Shown here piece after piece: positions 42,666 through 51,198 of a DNA stretch of 64,000 bases. The stretch covers positions 3,301 through 67,300 of the forward strand of contig CAVQVG010000012.1 of assembly GCA_963717125.1 (NCBI GenBank), in the 5' to 3' direction. The notes below the pieces were generated by a model. It was not told the origin of the DNA. It saw nothing but the letters and a program-made list of their open reading frames with translations, and did not search any database. Position 1 is the stretch's first letter; each line of letters starts with the position of its first letter. A program made the position numbers and the translations under genes. The stretch is from RYN-230 sp963717125 (GTDB lineage: Bacteria > Actinomycetota > Actinomycetes > Streptosporangiales > Streptosporangiaceae).

Positions 42666-43226
42666 CTAGCCGTCCGCCACCGCGGCCACCGCGGCGGAGA
42701 TCATCCGGGCATTGGCCGGCACCGGCATCCCGTTGACCAGCACCGTGGGCGTGGATAGCACGCCCCGCGCGGTCGCCATCGCGGTCACGTACGGCGGCCA
42801 GTCCAGGTAGCGGCCGCTCTGCACGCACTCGGCGAACGCCGGGGCGGGCAGGCCGACGCCCACGGCCAGGTCGTTCAGTTGCGCGTCGGGCAGGCCCGGG
42901 CCGCCCTCGGGCGGCTGGCTGACGAACAAGGCACGGGCGTATTCGAGAAACCGGCCGCCATCGGACGCGCAGCCCGACGAGGCCGCCGCCCGCGTCGAGT
43001 AGTTCGTGGTTGACGCCGCGTCGAGGAAGTTCATCGGGTGATACGCCAGGCTGATCTGCCCGGCCGAGACCAGCCGGGCGAGCGCGTCGCCCGCGTTCAG
43101 CTCGAACTGGCGGCAGAACGGGCACAGGAAGTCGATGTAGGCGTCCACCGTGACCGGGCCGGATCCTATGACCACCCCATCGCCCTGGGCGGTCGCGCTG
43201 GCCGGGACGTGACTGGGCATGGTCAT
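42666..43226 (-). CDS. DsbA-family thioredoxin-like protein
   Basis: 186 residues. TVDAYIDFLCPFCRQFELNAG holds the CPFC redox pair near residues 35-38. The helical insert and the end GVLSTPTVLVNGMPVP, with the cis-Pro after Thr, complete the DsbA/Thioredoxin_4 pattern. No signal peptide is seen, so it may be a cytosolic thiol oxidoreductase or an FrnE-like disulfide isomerase. Two more Cys (SSGCASDGG, AECVQSG) are present. Monocistronic. Confidence 0.87.
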   Translation of the reverse strand: MTMPSHVPASATAQGDGVVIGSGPVTVDAYIDFLCPFCRQFELNAGDALARLVSAGQISLAYHPMNFLDAASTTNYSTRAAASSGCASDGGRFLEYARALFVSQPPEGGPGLPDAQLNDLAVGVGLPAPAFAECVQSGRYLDWPPYVTAMATARGVLSTPTVLVNGMPVPANARMISAAVAAVADG

Positions 43227-43356
43227 GGCTCCACCCTCCCACGGGCCGCCGACCAGCGCGCCGCCAGGCTCAGCTGCGGGGTGAGCGTGACGCGCAGCCC
43301 GGACGGCGGGACCAGGCCGGCCCCGGGACGGGCGGCCCGGGGGCCGGCCTGGCGGC

Positions 43357-44523
43357 CTACCGGCCGGCGATGACGGCCAGGTAGGAGCGGGCGGCCGGGC
43401 TGCTGGTGTTCACGTACAGCCCCATCACCCGGTTACGCCACACCGTGTTCCCGGTGACCGCGTGGCACGGGCACAGCGCGCTGGAGCTCACCGGCACCGG
43501 CCGCCACCGGGCCCGGCCGAACCCGCCGTGCCGCAGCGCCCGGACGTGGGCCATGGCCGGCCCGTGCCCCGTCACGGCCACCAGGTTGAACCCGCCCGGG
43601 ACGGCGGTGATCCCGTCGAAGTGGGTGGTCACCGCCCGGTTGGCGTAGGTGAAGAAGAACGGCCGGCCGAACCGGCCGGTCCGCTCGTTGTAGTCGATCA
43701 GGAGCCCGCGCTGGCCGCCGCGCGCCGACGAGCCGCCGGCCAGCGTGTACCGCGGGCTGCCCGGCCCACCGTCCTGCCAGATGCCGTAGAACGAGCTCTT
43801 GGTGGACAGGCTGCCGTGCAGCCGCAGCAACGTGTACCGCCGCGTGCTGATGTTGTAGATGAACGCGTTCCCGGACACCACGCCGCCGCCCACGGCCGGC
43901 TTCAGGTCGTAGTTGCCCACGACCAGGTGGCCCATCGTGCTGTGCGCGATGGTGTCCAGCACGACGCACTTCGGCCGGCGCCGCGGGCAGGCCGACACGT
44001 GCCCCGTCACGTGCCGCCCGTGCGCGGGCACCGCGATCGAGGTCCACCGGCCGCCGCGCCCGCTGACCGGGCCGAGGTAGATCATGCCCTGGTCGTGCAC
44101 GCCCGGCGGGGCGTCCGACGACACGTAACTGCCCACCGCCCGGACGTCCCCCCGCGGGATGGCCCGCGGATTGAACAGATGGGTGTCCGGGCCGTAGAAG
44201 GTGGCGGCGGTTACACCGCGGAACGCGGGCCTTAGCACCGACACGGCCGCGCCCCCGGCGCGGGGCAGCGGGCCGTGCCACAGGAACGCGGCCGAGGCTC
44301 CGCCAGCCACGTACGTTCCGGTCAGCACGACGCTACGGCCCCCGGAACCCCGGACCCCGGTCACTGTCGCGCCCGTCCGCAGGATGGACCGGACGGTGCC
44401 GGGCCCCGCCGTCCGCGGCTGGGCCGGGCTGACCGGGCCGGCCAGCGCCGGAGCGGCGGTCATTATGGCCAGCGCCGCGGCTGCGGTGCCGGAAAGAATG
44501 GGAATGGCTCGCGCTATCTTCAT
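43357..44523 (-). CDS. Secreted protein of unknown function, beta-propeller-like
   Basis: 388 residues from ATG 44523 (GGGGGG upstream). A Sec signal peptide (MKIARAIPILSGTAAAALAI...APALA-G) cleaves near 29. The mature part has repeats of about 50 residues of the type TGTYVAGGASAAFLWHGPL, GSYVSSDAPPGVHDQGMIYLGP, GNYDLKPAVGGG..NAFIYN and GGSSARGGQRGLLIDY, each a strand-turn-strand with Gly and aromatic residues; this suggests a beta-propeller. Four Cys (CPRRRPKC, LCPCHA) could form disulfides. No family is recognised. Confidence 0.65.
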   Translation of the reverse strand: MKIARAIPILSGTAAAALAIMTAAPALAGPVSPAQPRTAGPGTVRSILRTGATVTGVRGSGGRSVVLTGTYVAGGASAAFLWHGPLPRAGGAAVSVLRPAFRGVTAATFYGPDTHLFNPRAIPRGDVRAVGSYVSSDAPPGVHDQGMIYLGPVSGRGGRWTSIAVPAHGRHVTGHVSACPRRRPKCVVLDTIAHSTMGHLVVGNYDLKPAVGGGVVSGNAFIYNISTRRYTLLRLHGSLSTKSSFYGIWQDGGPGSPRYTLAGGSSARGGQRGLLIDYNERTGRFGRPFFFTYANRAVTTHFDGITAVPGGFNLVAVTGHGPAMAHVRALRHGGFGRARWRPVPVSSSALCPCHAVTGNTVWRNRVMGLYVNTSSPAARSYLAVIAGR

Positions 44524-44707
44524 ATGCCCCCCTGTGGTTATTCTGCGCCGCAGGAATGGTCCTGCCGCTGAGCTCAACCTAACCGGAGTGATTAACGTCC
44601 GGTAAAACATGGCGACGTTTTTCCGGCTGGGCATTACCCGGTCGGCCGGCAAAAGCGGCTAATGGCGGCAACTCGGCCGGATCCGGCGCAGGCTAGGCTG
44701 CTGCTCC

Positions 44708-45649
44708 GTGACAGACCAGCAGCTCAACGCCGCTCACCTGGCAACTCCGGCTGGCACCCCCCGGGCCCGCGCGCTCGGCGTGCCGTTCGGCGGGACGCCT
44801 GGGCGGTGGAATGCGATCACCGATGTGCCCGGGGTGGAGGTCGGCTACCGGAGCATCATCCGCGGGGTGGCCGCGGAGACCTGGGACGGCTACCTGAACG
44901 ACATCAACGGGCAGCACGTCACCGAGGAGGACTGCGTCACGGCGCTGGACGCGGCCCGGACCGGCCCGCTGGACGAGGGCGCCGTGGGTGGCGGCACCGG
45001 CATGATCTGCTACGGCTTCAAGGGTGGCAACGGCACCGCGTCCCGGCTGGTCAGTCACGGCAGCACCGGCTACACGGTGGGCGTCTTCGTGCAAGCCAAC
45101 TTCGGCGCCCGCCATGAGCTGGTGCTGGCCGGGCGGCCGCTTGGTGACGTGCTGCCCGAGGACGACCCGCTGCGCGAGTACCGCGCGGCGCCGCCCGGCG
45201 CGGGCTCGGTCATCGCCATCGTGCTCACGGACGCGCCGCTGCTGCCGCACCAGTGCAAGGCGCTGGCCCGGCGGGTCACCCTCGGGCTGGCCCGCACGGG
45301 GACGGCCGGCTCGCACTCCTCCGGCGACCTGTTCCTGGCCTGCTCCACCGCGAACCCGGGCGGGTTCAGCCGGTACGGGACCCGGGACGGCCGGCCGTAC
45401 GACCAGCTGGCGTTCGTGCCCTGGGACGCCATCGACCCGTTCTTCACCGCGGTGGTGCAGGGCACCGAGGAAGCGGTGGCCAACGCGCTGTGCGCCGGCG
45501 AAGAGATGACCGGCTACCGTGACCACCGCGTCCCAGGACTACCCCGGAACCGCGTCGCCGCAGTGTTCCGCGCCCGCGCCGAAGGGGGCGCGCCGCCGAC
45601 TGGACTGAGGAGCGCCGCGCCGAAGGGGGCGCGCCGCCGACTGGACTGA
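44708..45649 (+). CDS. P1 family (S58/DmpA-type) aminopeptidase
   Basis: 313 residues from GTG. DmpA-family marks: NAITDVPGVEVGY, EGAVGGGTGMICYGFKGGNGTASR, YTVGVFVQANFG, IAIVLTDAPLLPHQ and the autocleavage region TAGSHSSGDLFLACSTANPGG, where the Gly-Ser bond is cut to expose the N-terminal nucleophile. These N-terminal hydrolases release D- or L-amino acids or beta-amino acids from peptides and amides. The last ~20 residues (GGAPPTGLRSAAPKGARRRLD) are not family-like: they are encoded by a 41-bp tandem duplication that moved the stop codon. Confidence 0.85.
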   Translation: MTDQQLNAAHLATPAGTPRARALGVPFGGTPGRWNAITDVPGVEVGYRSIIRGVAAETWDGYLNDINGQHVTEEDCVTALDAARTGPLDEGAVGGGTGMICYGFKGGNGTASRLVSHGSTGYTVGVFVQANFGARHELVLAGRPLGDVLPEDDPLREYRAAPPGAGSVIAIVLTDAPLLPHQCKALARRVTLGLARTGTAGSHSSGDLFLACSTANPGGFSRYGTRDGRPYDQLAFVPWDAIDPFFTAVVQGTEEAVANALCAGEEMTGYRDHRVPGLPRNRVAAVFRARAEGGAPPTGLRSAAPKGARRRLD

Positions 45650-45656
45650 GGAGCGC
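45575..45656. repeat. 41-bp tandem duplication at the peptidase 3' end
   Basis: Two exact copies, 45575-45615 and 45616-45656, each beginning CGCGCCGAAGGGGGCGCGCC. Because 41 is not a multiple of 3 the second copy is read in another frame and supplies the stop codon (45647-45649). Right of it lies GGAGCGAGGAACGAGCGAC, a GAGC-rich motif. Confidence 0.85.
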
Positions 45657-45810
45657 GGAGCGAGGAACGAGCGACAAGCGACGAGGGAAGTCGGCGGGTA
45701 AAGCGCCCCCGGAGGCGCAAAGCTAGCAGAGTGAGCCCGGCCAGACCCAGCGCCGCCGCCGGATCTGGGGCGGCCGGTTCTGAGCTGGCCGGACTCACCG
45801 GGGGCCTAGG

Positions 45811-46437
45811 TCAGTACCAGCCGTAGGCCAGCTCGTGCTGCCAGGCGCGGCGCGGGTACCCGTACCGGCTCTTGATGTAGCGCAGGCCCCAGCGGATCTG
45901 CGTGGTGGCGTTGGTCCGCCAGTGCTTGCCCGCGCTGGCCATCTTGCTGCCGGGCACGGCCTGCGGGATCCCGTACGCACCCGAGGACGGGTTGTAGGCG
46001 TACTTGTTCCAGCTGCTCTCCCGGTTCCACAGCTTGTCCAGCGGGGAGAACTGCCGGCCGCCCCAGCCGAAGTGACCGAGCATCTTGCGCGCGGTCTGCC
46101 GGGCCGCCCTGGCCGCCGACGCGGCCGCCGCATCGAGCCGGACGGCCGGGCGGGCGGTGCTGCCACGGCGGATCACGATGGTCAGGTGCGCGCCGGTGAT
46201 GGCGGGGGTCGGGGTCACCGCGGCGCTGGCCGGTCCGGCCTCGTGGGTGACCGTGGGTGCGTTGGCCGCCGTGGCCTGCGCGCCCGCTGAGCCCAGGCCG
46301 CTCAGCGAGCCAGCCGCGGGGCCGGCGGTGGCGAGTGCTGCGGCCGTGACGGCAGCCGTGGCGACGGCTGTGCCCGCCGCGGTCAGCGCAGCTTTGACGG
46401 TAGTGGATTTACGGTTAGGCGTCCTGGTCAGGGACAA
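45811..46437 (-). CDS. Exported transglycosylase-like (SLT/Rpf-like fold) protein, paralogue A
   Basis: 208 residues from TTG 46437 (AAGG 6 nt upstream); the paralogue at 46746 starts at the same TTG context with the same residues. An N-terminal Lys/Arg stretch and hydrophobic segment (ALTAAGTAVATAAVTAAAL) form the export signal. The C-terminal 85 residues are the lytic-transglycosylase-like domain seen in actinomycete cell-wall proteins: LDKLWNRESSWNKYAYNPSSGAYGIPQAVPG, with catalytic Glu in NRESSW, then WRTNATTQIRWGLRYIKSRYG and AWQHELAYGWY. It probably cuts peptidoglycan. A long conserved leader precedes it. Confidence 0.85.
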   Translation of the reverse strand: MSLTRTPNRKSTTVKAALTAAGTAVATAAVTAAALATAGPAAGSLSGLGSAGAQATAANAPTVTHEAGPASAAVTPTPAITGAHLTIVIRRGSTARPAVRLDAAAASAARAARQTARKMLGHFGWGGRQFSPLDKLWNRESSWNKYAYNPSSGAYGIPQAVPGSKMASAGKHWRTNATTQIRWGLRYIKSRYGYPRRAWQHELAYGWY

Positions 46438-46625
46438 GATGAACCTTCGGTCGGGCGCGATTGACACATGCGCTCGGCTTCCACCCGGGACGCGGGCCAG
46501 CCGTCATCACAAATGCGATGCTGGGCTGGCGGCGGCGTGCGGACGTGGCGCGGGGACAGGGCGCCGGGCGGCTCACAGGCGGCCATCACGCACGCGGGGT
46601 GCTTGCCGGACTACCCTGCCGGAAA
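46438..46625 (-). ncRNA. Conserved 5' leader, candidate riboswitch (copy A)
   Basis: Read on the minus strand from about 46625 to the TTG. It shares with the leader at 47484, in the same order: GCAAGCACCCCGCGTRCGTG, ATGGCCGCC, GGCGCCCTGYCCCCGCGCC, TGACGGCTGG, GGGTGGAA and AAGGTTCATC. GCCAGCC and GGCTGGC pair. Such leaders before cell-wall hydrolases in actinobacteria are often ydaO (cyclic di-AMP) riboswitches. I cannot line this one up with that consensus, so class and ligand are open. Confidence 0.5.
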
Positions 46626-46689
46626 CCTGACCTTAATGATCCTTAAATCGGGATATGGACAGTATGAAATACGTCACACTCGGGCAGGG

Positions 46690-46727
46690 TGCAGCGGCCG
46701 TCCCGGGGGGGTGGGACGGCCGCTGCA
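46690..46727. terminator. Hairpin terminator of paralogue B
   Basis: 15-bp perfect stem (46690-46704 with 46713-46727) around an 8-base G-rich loop, 18 bases after the stop of the minus-strand gene at 46746. No T run follows, as is usual in actinomycetes. Confidence 0.8.
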
Positions 46728-46745
46728 GCTCGGCGGGGCGGGGTT

Positions 46746-47483
46746 CTAGTACCAGCCGTCGGCCTGCTCGTGCGACCAGGCCGCGCACGGTGAGCCGTAG
46801 GTCAACTGGATGTAGCCCAGGCCCCAGCGGATCTGGGTGGCTGCATTGGTCTGCCAGTCGGCGCCCGCGCTGGCCATCTTGCTGCCCGGCAGCGCCTGCG
46901 GGATGCCATAGGCGCCCGAGGTTGGGTTGCTGGCGGTCACGTTCCACCCGCTCTCCTGGTTCCACAGCGGCTGCAGGCAGCTGAACTGGGACGAGGACCA
47001 GCCGTAGGAGCCGAGCATGCTCTCCGCGATCTGCTGGGGGTTGCCCTGCGGGGCGGCGGCGGATGCCGGCGAGCTGCTGCTGGCCTGAGCGGCCTGCCGG
47101 GCCGCGGCCGCCTTAGCCGCGGCCGCCGCCTTGGCCGCCGCGGCCGCCTTGGCCGCGGCCCGGGCCTGGGCTGCCTGCCTGGCCCTGGCCTGCGCGGCCT
47201 GCTGCCGCAACTGGGCCTGCACCGCCGCCGCCTGGATGGCGCGGAGCTGGTGCGACGTGTCCGCCTGCACGGTCTGCGGGGCGACCGAGCTGGCGGTGGC
47301 GTGCGATCCCGCGAACGCCGCCGCGTCGGCCAGGCTGCCCGGCGAGCCCGACGAGCCTGGCCAGGCGGTCGTCGTGCCGGCCACCACGCCCACGACGGCC
47401 AGCGCCGAGCCCGCGCTGATCAGCGTGGCCTTGGTGTGCTTGCGGGGTTTGCGATGAGTAGGGGTCCGTCGGCTGAGGGACAA
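46746..47483 (-). CDS. Exported transglycosylase-like protein, paralogue B
   Basis: 245 residues from TTG 47483. A basic start (RRTPTHRKPRKHTK), signal-like segment (ISAGSALAVVGVVAG), then a long Ala/Gln/Arg helix with AKAAAA repeats (residues 95-140, possibly coiled or wall-spanning), and the same C-terminal domain as paralogue A: LQPLWNQESGWNVTASNPTSGAYGIPQALPGSKM (Glu in NQESGW), WQTNAATQIRWGLGYIQ and AWSHEQADGWY. The two genes are tandem copies with their own leaders and terminators. Cell-wall remodelling or resuscitation is the likely role. Confidence 0.85.
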   Translation of the reverse strand: MSLSRRTPTHRKPRKHTKATLISAGSALAVVGVVAGTTTAWPGSSGSPGSLADAAAFAGSHATASSVAPQTVQADTSHQLRAIQAAAVQAQLRQQAAQARARQAAQARAAAKAAAAAKAAAAAKAAAARQAAQASSSSPASAAAPQGNPQQIAESMLGSYGWSSSQFSCLQPLWNQESGWNVTASNPTSGAYGIPQALPGSKMASAGADWQTNAATQIRWGLGYIQLTYGSPCAAWSHEQADGWY

Positions 47484-47680
47484 GATGAACCTTTGCTCAG
47501 GCGCGCTCGCGCCATCCGGTTTCCACCCAGGGCACAGAACCAGCCGTCAGGAAGGGGGCTGGCCAGCGGCGTAAGGATGTTGGCGCGGGGGCAGGGCGCC
47601 GGCCGCGGCGAATCGGCGGCCATCACGTACGCGGGGTGCTTGCGGGAACCCAGAATGCCGAAGATCGCCAATCCGCCAGC
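47484..47680 (-). ncRNA. Conserved 5' leader, candidate riboswitch (copy B)
   Basis: Counterpart of the leader before paralogue A. CCAGCC/GGCTGG pairing, the GGCGCGGGGGCAGGGCGCC block and the GGCGGCCATCACGTACGCGG block are conserved, while the connecting stretches differ in length and sequence. Conservation in non-coding DNA between diverged paralogues argues for a functional RNA. Confidence 0.5.
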
Positions 47681-47800
47681 CGAAACCGGCATAACGGCCG
47701 CGTGAAAAACCTCACACCAAGTACCCGTAAAGCCCGATTACCTGCCCTTTTGTGACTTCCCGTCGCGGTGACGAGTGCCTGCCTGGGCGGCTCAGCGGGG

Positions 47801-48796
47801 TCAGGTTAGGGCGGGGATGATGGTGTTGCCGTAGGCGGCCAGGGTCTCGGCCGCCTGGTCGTGCATCAGGTAGACGGCGAACTGGTCGGCGCCGATCTCG
47901 GCCAGCTCGTGCAGCCGGTCCAGGTGCGCCTCAACCGGGCCGAGCAGGCAGAACCGGTCCACGATGGCATCCGGCACGAAGTCCGTGGACGGGTTGCCCG
48001 CCTTGCCGTGATGGGCGTAGTCGTAACCCTCCCGGCCCTTGATGTAGTCGGTCAGCTCGTGCGGCACCGGGCCGTCCACGCCGTACCGGGCCACCAGGTC
48101 GGCCACGTGGTTGCCGACCATGCCGCCGAACCAGCGCAGCTGGTCCCGCTGATGCGGCAGGTCGGCGCCGACGTAGGCCGGCGCGGCCACGCAGATGGTG
48201 AGCTCGGCCGGGTCGCGGCCGGCCGCCTCGGCCGCGGCGCGGACCGAGCTGACCGTCCACCGGGCGATGTCCGGGTCGGCGGTCTGCAGGATGAAGCCGT
48301 CGGCCTGCTCGCCCACCACGGCCAGCGCCTTGGGCCCGTAGGCGGCCATCCAGATCTCCAGCTTGCCGTCGCGCACCCAGGGGATGCGCAGCGGCGCGCC
48401 GTGCAGCATGACCTCGCGCCCCTCGGCCAGGCCCTTGATCACCTGTATCGCCTCGGCCATGGTGGCCAGGGTGACCGGCGGCTGGCCGATCACCCGCCGG
48501 GCCGAGTCGCCGCGGCCGAGGCCGCACACGGTCCGGTTGCCGAACATATCGTTCAATGTGGCAAACAAGGACGCGGTTACCGACCAGTCCCGGGTGCCCG
48601 GGTTGGTCACCATCGGCCCGACCATCAGCCGCGAGGTCTCGGCCAGGATGGCCGAGTAGATGACGAACGGCTCCTGCCAGAGCACGTGCGAGTCGAACGT
48701 CCAGCCGTAGCCGAAGCCCTGCTGCTCGGCGCTGCGCATGGTGTCCACCACCGCGCTGGCCGGCGGATCGGTCTGCAGCACCACCCCGAAATCCAT
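47801..48796 (-). CDS. LLM-class F420-type oxidoreductase (CPS_4043-like family)
   Basis: 331 residues. A luciferase-like TIM barrel: MDFGVVLQTDPPASAVVDTMRSAEQQGFGYGWTFDSHVLW, SRLMVGPMVTNPGTRDWSVTASLFATLNDM, RTVCGLGRGDSARRVIG and IWMAAYGPKALAVVGEQADGFIL. It matches my memory of TIGR03842, a family usually next to dihydropyrimidinase genes, as here (11 nt after it). The cofactor is F420 or FMN. A role in making or opening a pyrimidine- or hydantoin-type ring is plausible but not demonstrated. Confidence 0.87.
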   Translation of the reverse strand: MDFGVVLQTDPPASAVVDTMRSAEQQGFGYGWTFDSHVLWQEPFVIYSAILAETSRLMVGPMVTNPGTRDWSVTASLFATLNDMFGNRTVCGLGRGDSARRVIGQPPVTLATMAEAIQVIKGLAEGREVMLHGAPLRIPWVRDGKLEIWMAAYGPKALAVVGEQADGFILQTADPDIARWTVSSVRAAAEAAGRDPAELTICVAAPAYVGADLPHQRDQLRWFGGMVGNHVADLVARYGVDGPVPHELTDYIKGREGYDYAHHGKAGNPSTDFVPDAIVDRFCLLGPVEAHLDRLHELAEIGADQFAVYLMHDQAAETLAAYGNTIIPALT

Positions 48797-48807
48797 CGTG
48801 CCCCCTC

Positions 48808-50208
48808 TTAGCTGAGGTATTGGGACAGGCCGCGGCGCAGGAACTGACCGTGGCCGGTGCGGCCGTGATACTCTCCGCCGTCGATGACGACCTGTCCGCG
48901 GGACAGCACGGTCTGCACCTGGCCGGTGATGGCGAAGCCCTCGTAGGCCGAGTAGTCCACGTTCATGTGGTGCGTGCGGGCGGACAGCGTCTGCTTGGCC
49001 CGCGGGTCGTAGATGACGATGTCCGCGTCGGAGCCGGGCGCGATGACGCCCTTGCGCGGGTACAGCCCGAACATCCGGGCCGGTGTGGTGCTGGTCACCT
49101 CCACCCAGCGGGCCAGCGACAGCTCGCCGGCCGCCACGCCCTGGTGCAGCAGGTCCATCCGGTGCTCCACACCGGGTATCCCGTTCGGGATCTTGGAGAA
49201 GTCGCCGCGGCCGAGTTCCTTCTCCTTGATGCAGAACGGGCAGTGGTCGGTGGACACGACCGACAAGTCGTTGGTGCGCAGCCCGCGCCAGAGCGAGCCC
49301 TGATGCTCGCGCGGCCGCAGCGGCGGCGAAGCCACGTACTTGGCGCCCTCGAAATCCGGCCGGGCCAGGTCATCCAGGGACAGGTACAGATACTGCGGGC
49401 AGGTCTCGGCGAACACGTTCTGCCCGGTGTCCCGGGCCGCCGCGATCTCCTGCAGCGCCTGGGCGGCGGACAGGTGCACCACGTACAGCGGGGCGCCGGT
49501 CACCTTGGCCAGGGTGATCGCCCGGTGGGTGGCCTCGGCTTCGAGTTCCGGCGGCCGGGTCAGCCCGTGCTGCAGCGGCGTGGTCTGGCCGGCCGCCAGC
49601 GCCCTGGCCACCAGCTGGTCGATCGCGATGCCGTTCTCCGCGTGCATCATGATCACCGCGCCGGTCTCGGCGGCCCGCAGCATGGCGCGCAGGATCTCCC
49701 CGTCGGTGGCGTAGAACACCCCGGGGTAGGCCATGAACATCTTGAAGCTGTTCACGCCCGCGCCGATGCACGACTCCATCTCCTTGAGCGTGGTGTCGTT
49801 GACGTCGGAGACGATCATGTGGAAGCCGTAGTCAACCACGCAGTTGCCGTCGGCCTTCTCGTGCCATTTGTCCAGCGTGGCCAGCAGCGAGGTGCCCTTG
49901 GCCTGGACCGCGAAGTCGACGATGGTGGTGGTGCCGCCCCAGGCCGCGGCCCGGGTGCCGGTCTCGAACGTGTCCACCGAGAACGTGCCGCCGAACGGCA
50001 TCTCCATGTGCGTGTGCACGTCGATGCCGCCGGGCAGCACGTAGCGCCCGGTGGCGTCGAACACCCGGTCCGCGCCGGCCGCCCAGGACCGGGCCAGCTC
50101 GCTGCCCGGGGTGGCCAGGGCGCTGATCCGCTCGCCGTCCACCAGCACGTCGGCGGGTACGGCACCGGCCGGCGAGAGCACCTGCCCGCCGCTGATTACC
50201 GTGGTCAC
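48808..50208 (-). CDS. Dihydropyrimidinase / D-hydantoinase
   Basis: 466 residues from GTG. Cyclic amidohydrolase marks: GGIDVHTHMEMPF (first His pair), GVNSFKMFMAYPG (Lys that is carbamylated between the zinc ions), MHAENG, VVHLSAAQALQEIAAA and TDHCPF (Asp). Zinc-dependent ring opening of dihydrouracil, dihydrothymine or 5-substituted hydantoins gives N-carbamoyl amino acids, which the next enzyme upstream can hydrolyse. It lies 28 nt after the carbamoyl hydrolase and 11 nt before the LLM gene: one operon. Confidence 0.93.
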   Translation of the reverse strand: MTTVISGGQVLSPAGAVPADVLVDGERISALATPGSELARSWAAGADRVFDATGRYVLPGGIDVHTHMEMPFGGTFSVDTFETGTRAAAWGGTTTIVDFAVQAKGTSLLATLDKWHEKADGNCVVDYGFHMIVSDVNDTTLKEMESCIGAGVNSFKMFMAYPGVFYATDGEILRAMLRAAETGAVIMMHAENGIAIDQLVARALAAGQTTPLQHGLTRPPELEAEATHRAITLAKVTGAPLYVVHLSAAQALQEIAAARDTGQNVFAETCPQYLYLSLDDLARPDFEGAKYVASPPLRPREHQGSLWRGLRTNDLSVVSTDHCPFCIKEKELGRGDFSKIPNGIPGVEHRMDLLHQGVAAGELSLARWVEVTSTTPARMFGLYPRKGVIAPGSDADIVIYDPRAKQTLSARTHHMNVDYSAYEGFAITGQVQTVLSRGQVVIDGGEYHGRTGHGQFLRRGLSQYLS

Positions 50209-50236
50209 GGCTGTGCTCCGTTCCGTCCCGGCCAGG

Positions 50237-51079
50237 TCACGGCTGGACCAGCGATCCGTACTGGTCCGGGCGGCGGTCCCGGTAGAACTGCCACAGGTCG
50301 CGCACCTCGGCCAGCACGTCCATGTCCAGGTCGCGGACGACTACCTCGTCGCCGGTGTCCGAGCCGGCCTCGCCGACCAGCTGGCCGCGCGGGTCAACGA
50401 AGTAGGACTGGCCGTAGAACTCGTTGTCGCCCAGCGGCTCCACGCCGACCCGGTTGATCGCGCCGACGTAGTACTCGTTGGCCACGGCCGCGGCGGGCTG
50501 CTCCAGCCGCCACAGGTACTGGGAGAGCCCGCGGCTGGTCGCGGACGGGTTGAACACGATCCGGGCGCCGGTCAGGCCGAGCGCCCGCCAGCCCTCCGGG
50601 AAGTGCCGGTCGTAGCAGATGTACACGCCGATCCGGCCGACCGCGGTGTCGAACACCGGGTAGCCGAGGTTGCCCGGCCGGAAGTAGAACTTCTCCCAGA
50701 AGCCCTTCACCTGGGGCAGGTGTGTCTTGCGGTACTTGCCCAGGTAGCTGCCGTCGGCGTCGATCACCGCCGCGGTGTTGTAGTACAGGCCGGGCTGCTC
50801 CTCCTCGTACATCGGCACCACCAGCACCACCGAGTGCTGCTGGGCCACGTCGCACATGAGCTGGGTGGTGGACCCGCCCGGGATCGCCTCGGTGTACGAG
50901 TAGTAGTCCGCGTCCTGCACCTGGCAGAAATAGGGCCCGTAGAACAGCTCCTGGAGGCAGACCACCTGGGCGCCCGCCGACGCGGCGCGGCCGATCGCCT
51001 CGACGGCGGCCCGGATCATGGAATCCTTGTCACCAGTCCACTGCTGCTGAACCAATCCAGCCCGGATGACCTCGGGCAC
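50237..51079 (-). CDS. Beta-ureidopropionase / N-carbamoyl-amino-acid amidohydrolase
   Basis: 280 residues from GTG 51079 (GGGAGG 6 nt upstream). Nitrilase-superfamily triad: Glu in VVCLQELFYGPYF, Lys in YRKTHLPQVKGFWEKFYF, Cys in IGVYICYDRHFPEGW. The RHFPE, NPSATSRGLSQYLWRLEQPAAA and NRVG blocks match beta-ureidopropionase and N-carbamoylputrescine-type enzymes. It would turn N-carbamoyl-beta-alanine (or an N-carbamoyl amino acid) into the amino acid, CO2 and ammonia. First gene of the operon with the hydantoinase and LLM enzyme. Confidence 0.92.
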   Translation of the reverse strand: MPEVIRAGLVQQQWTGDKDSMIRAAVEAIGRAASAGAQVVCLQELFYGPYFCQVQDADYYSYTEAIPGGSTTQLMCDVAQQHSVVLVVPMYEEEQPGLYYNTAAVIDADGSYLGKYRKTHLPQVKGFWEKFYFRPGNLGYPVFDTAVGRIGVYICYDRHFPEGWRALGLTGARIVFNPSATSRGLSQYLWRLEQPAAAVANEYYVGAINRVGVEPLGDNEFYGQSYFVDPRGQLVGEAGSDTGDEVVVRDLDMDVLAEVRDLWQFYRDRRPDQYGSLVQP

Positions 51080-51198
51080 GTGTGCCTCCCTGTCCCGCCG
51101 CACCGCAGTGTCAGCCGTGGGTGTTTCCGCCGTATGTCGGTTCGTTCCCCACTTGGATCTTTTCAGCCCTGGCCCCGGCTGACCAGCCCGCAGGCGAG

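Noticed and set aside
46438..47680. Confident ydaO (cyclic di-AMP) riboswitch call for both leaders
   Set aside because: Gene context fits, but I could not align the ydaO core elements reliably by eye; kept as unclassified leaders.
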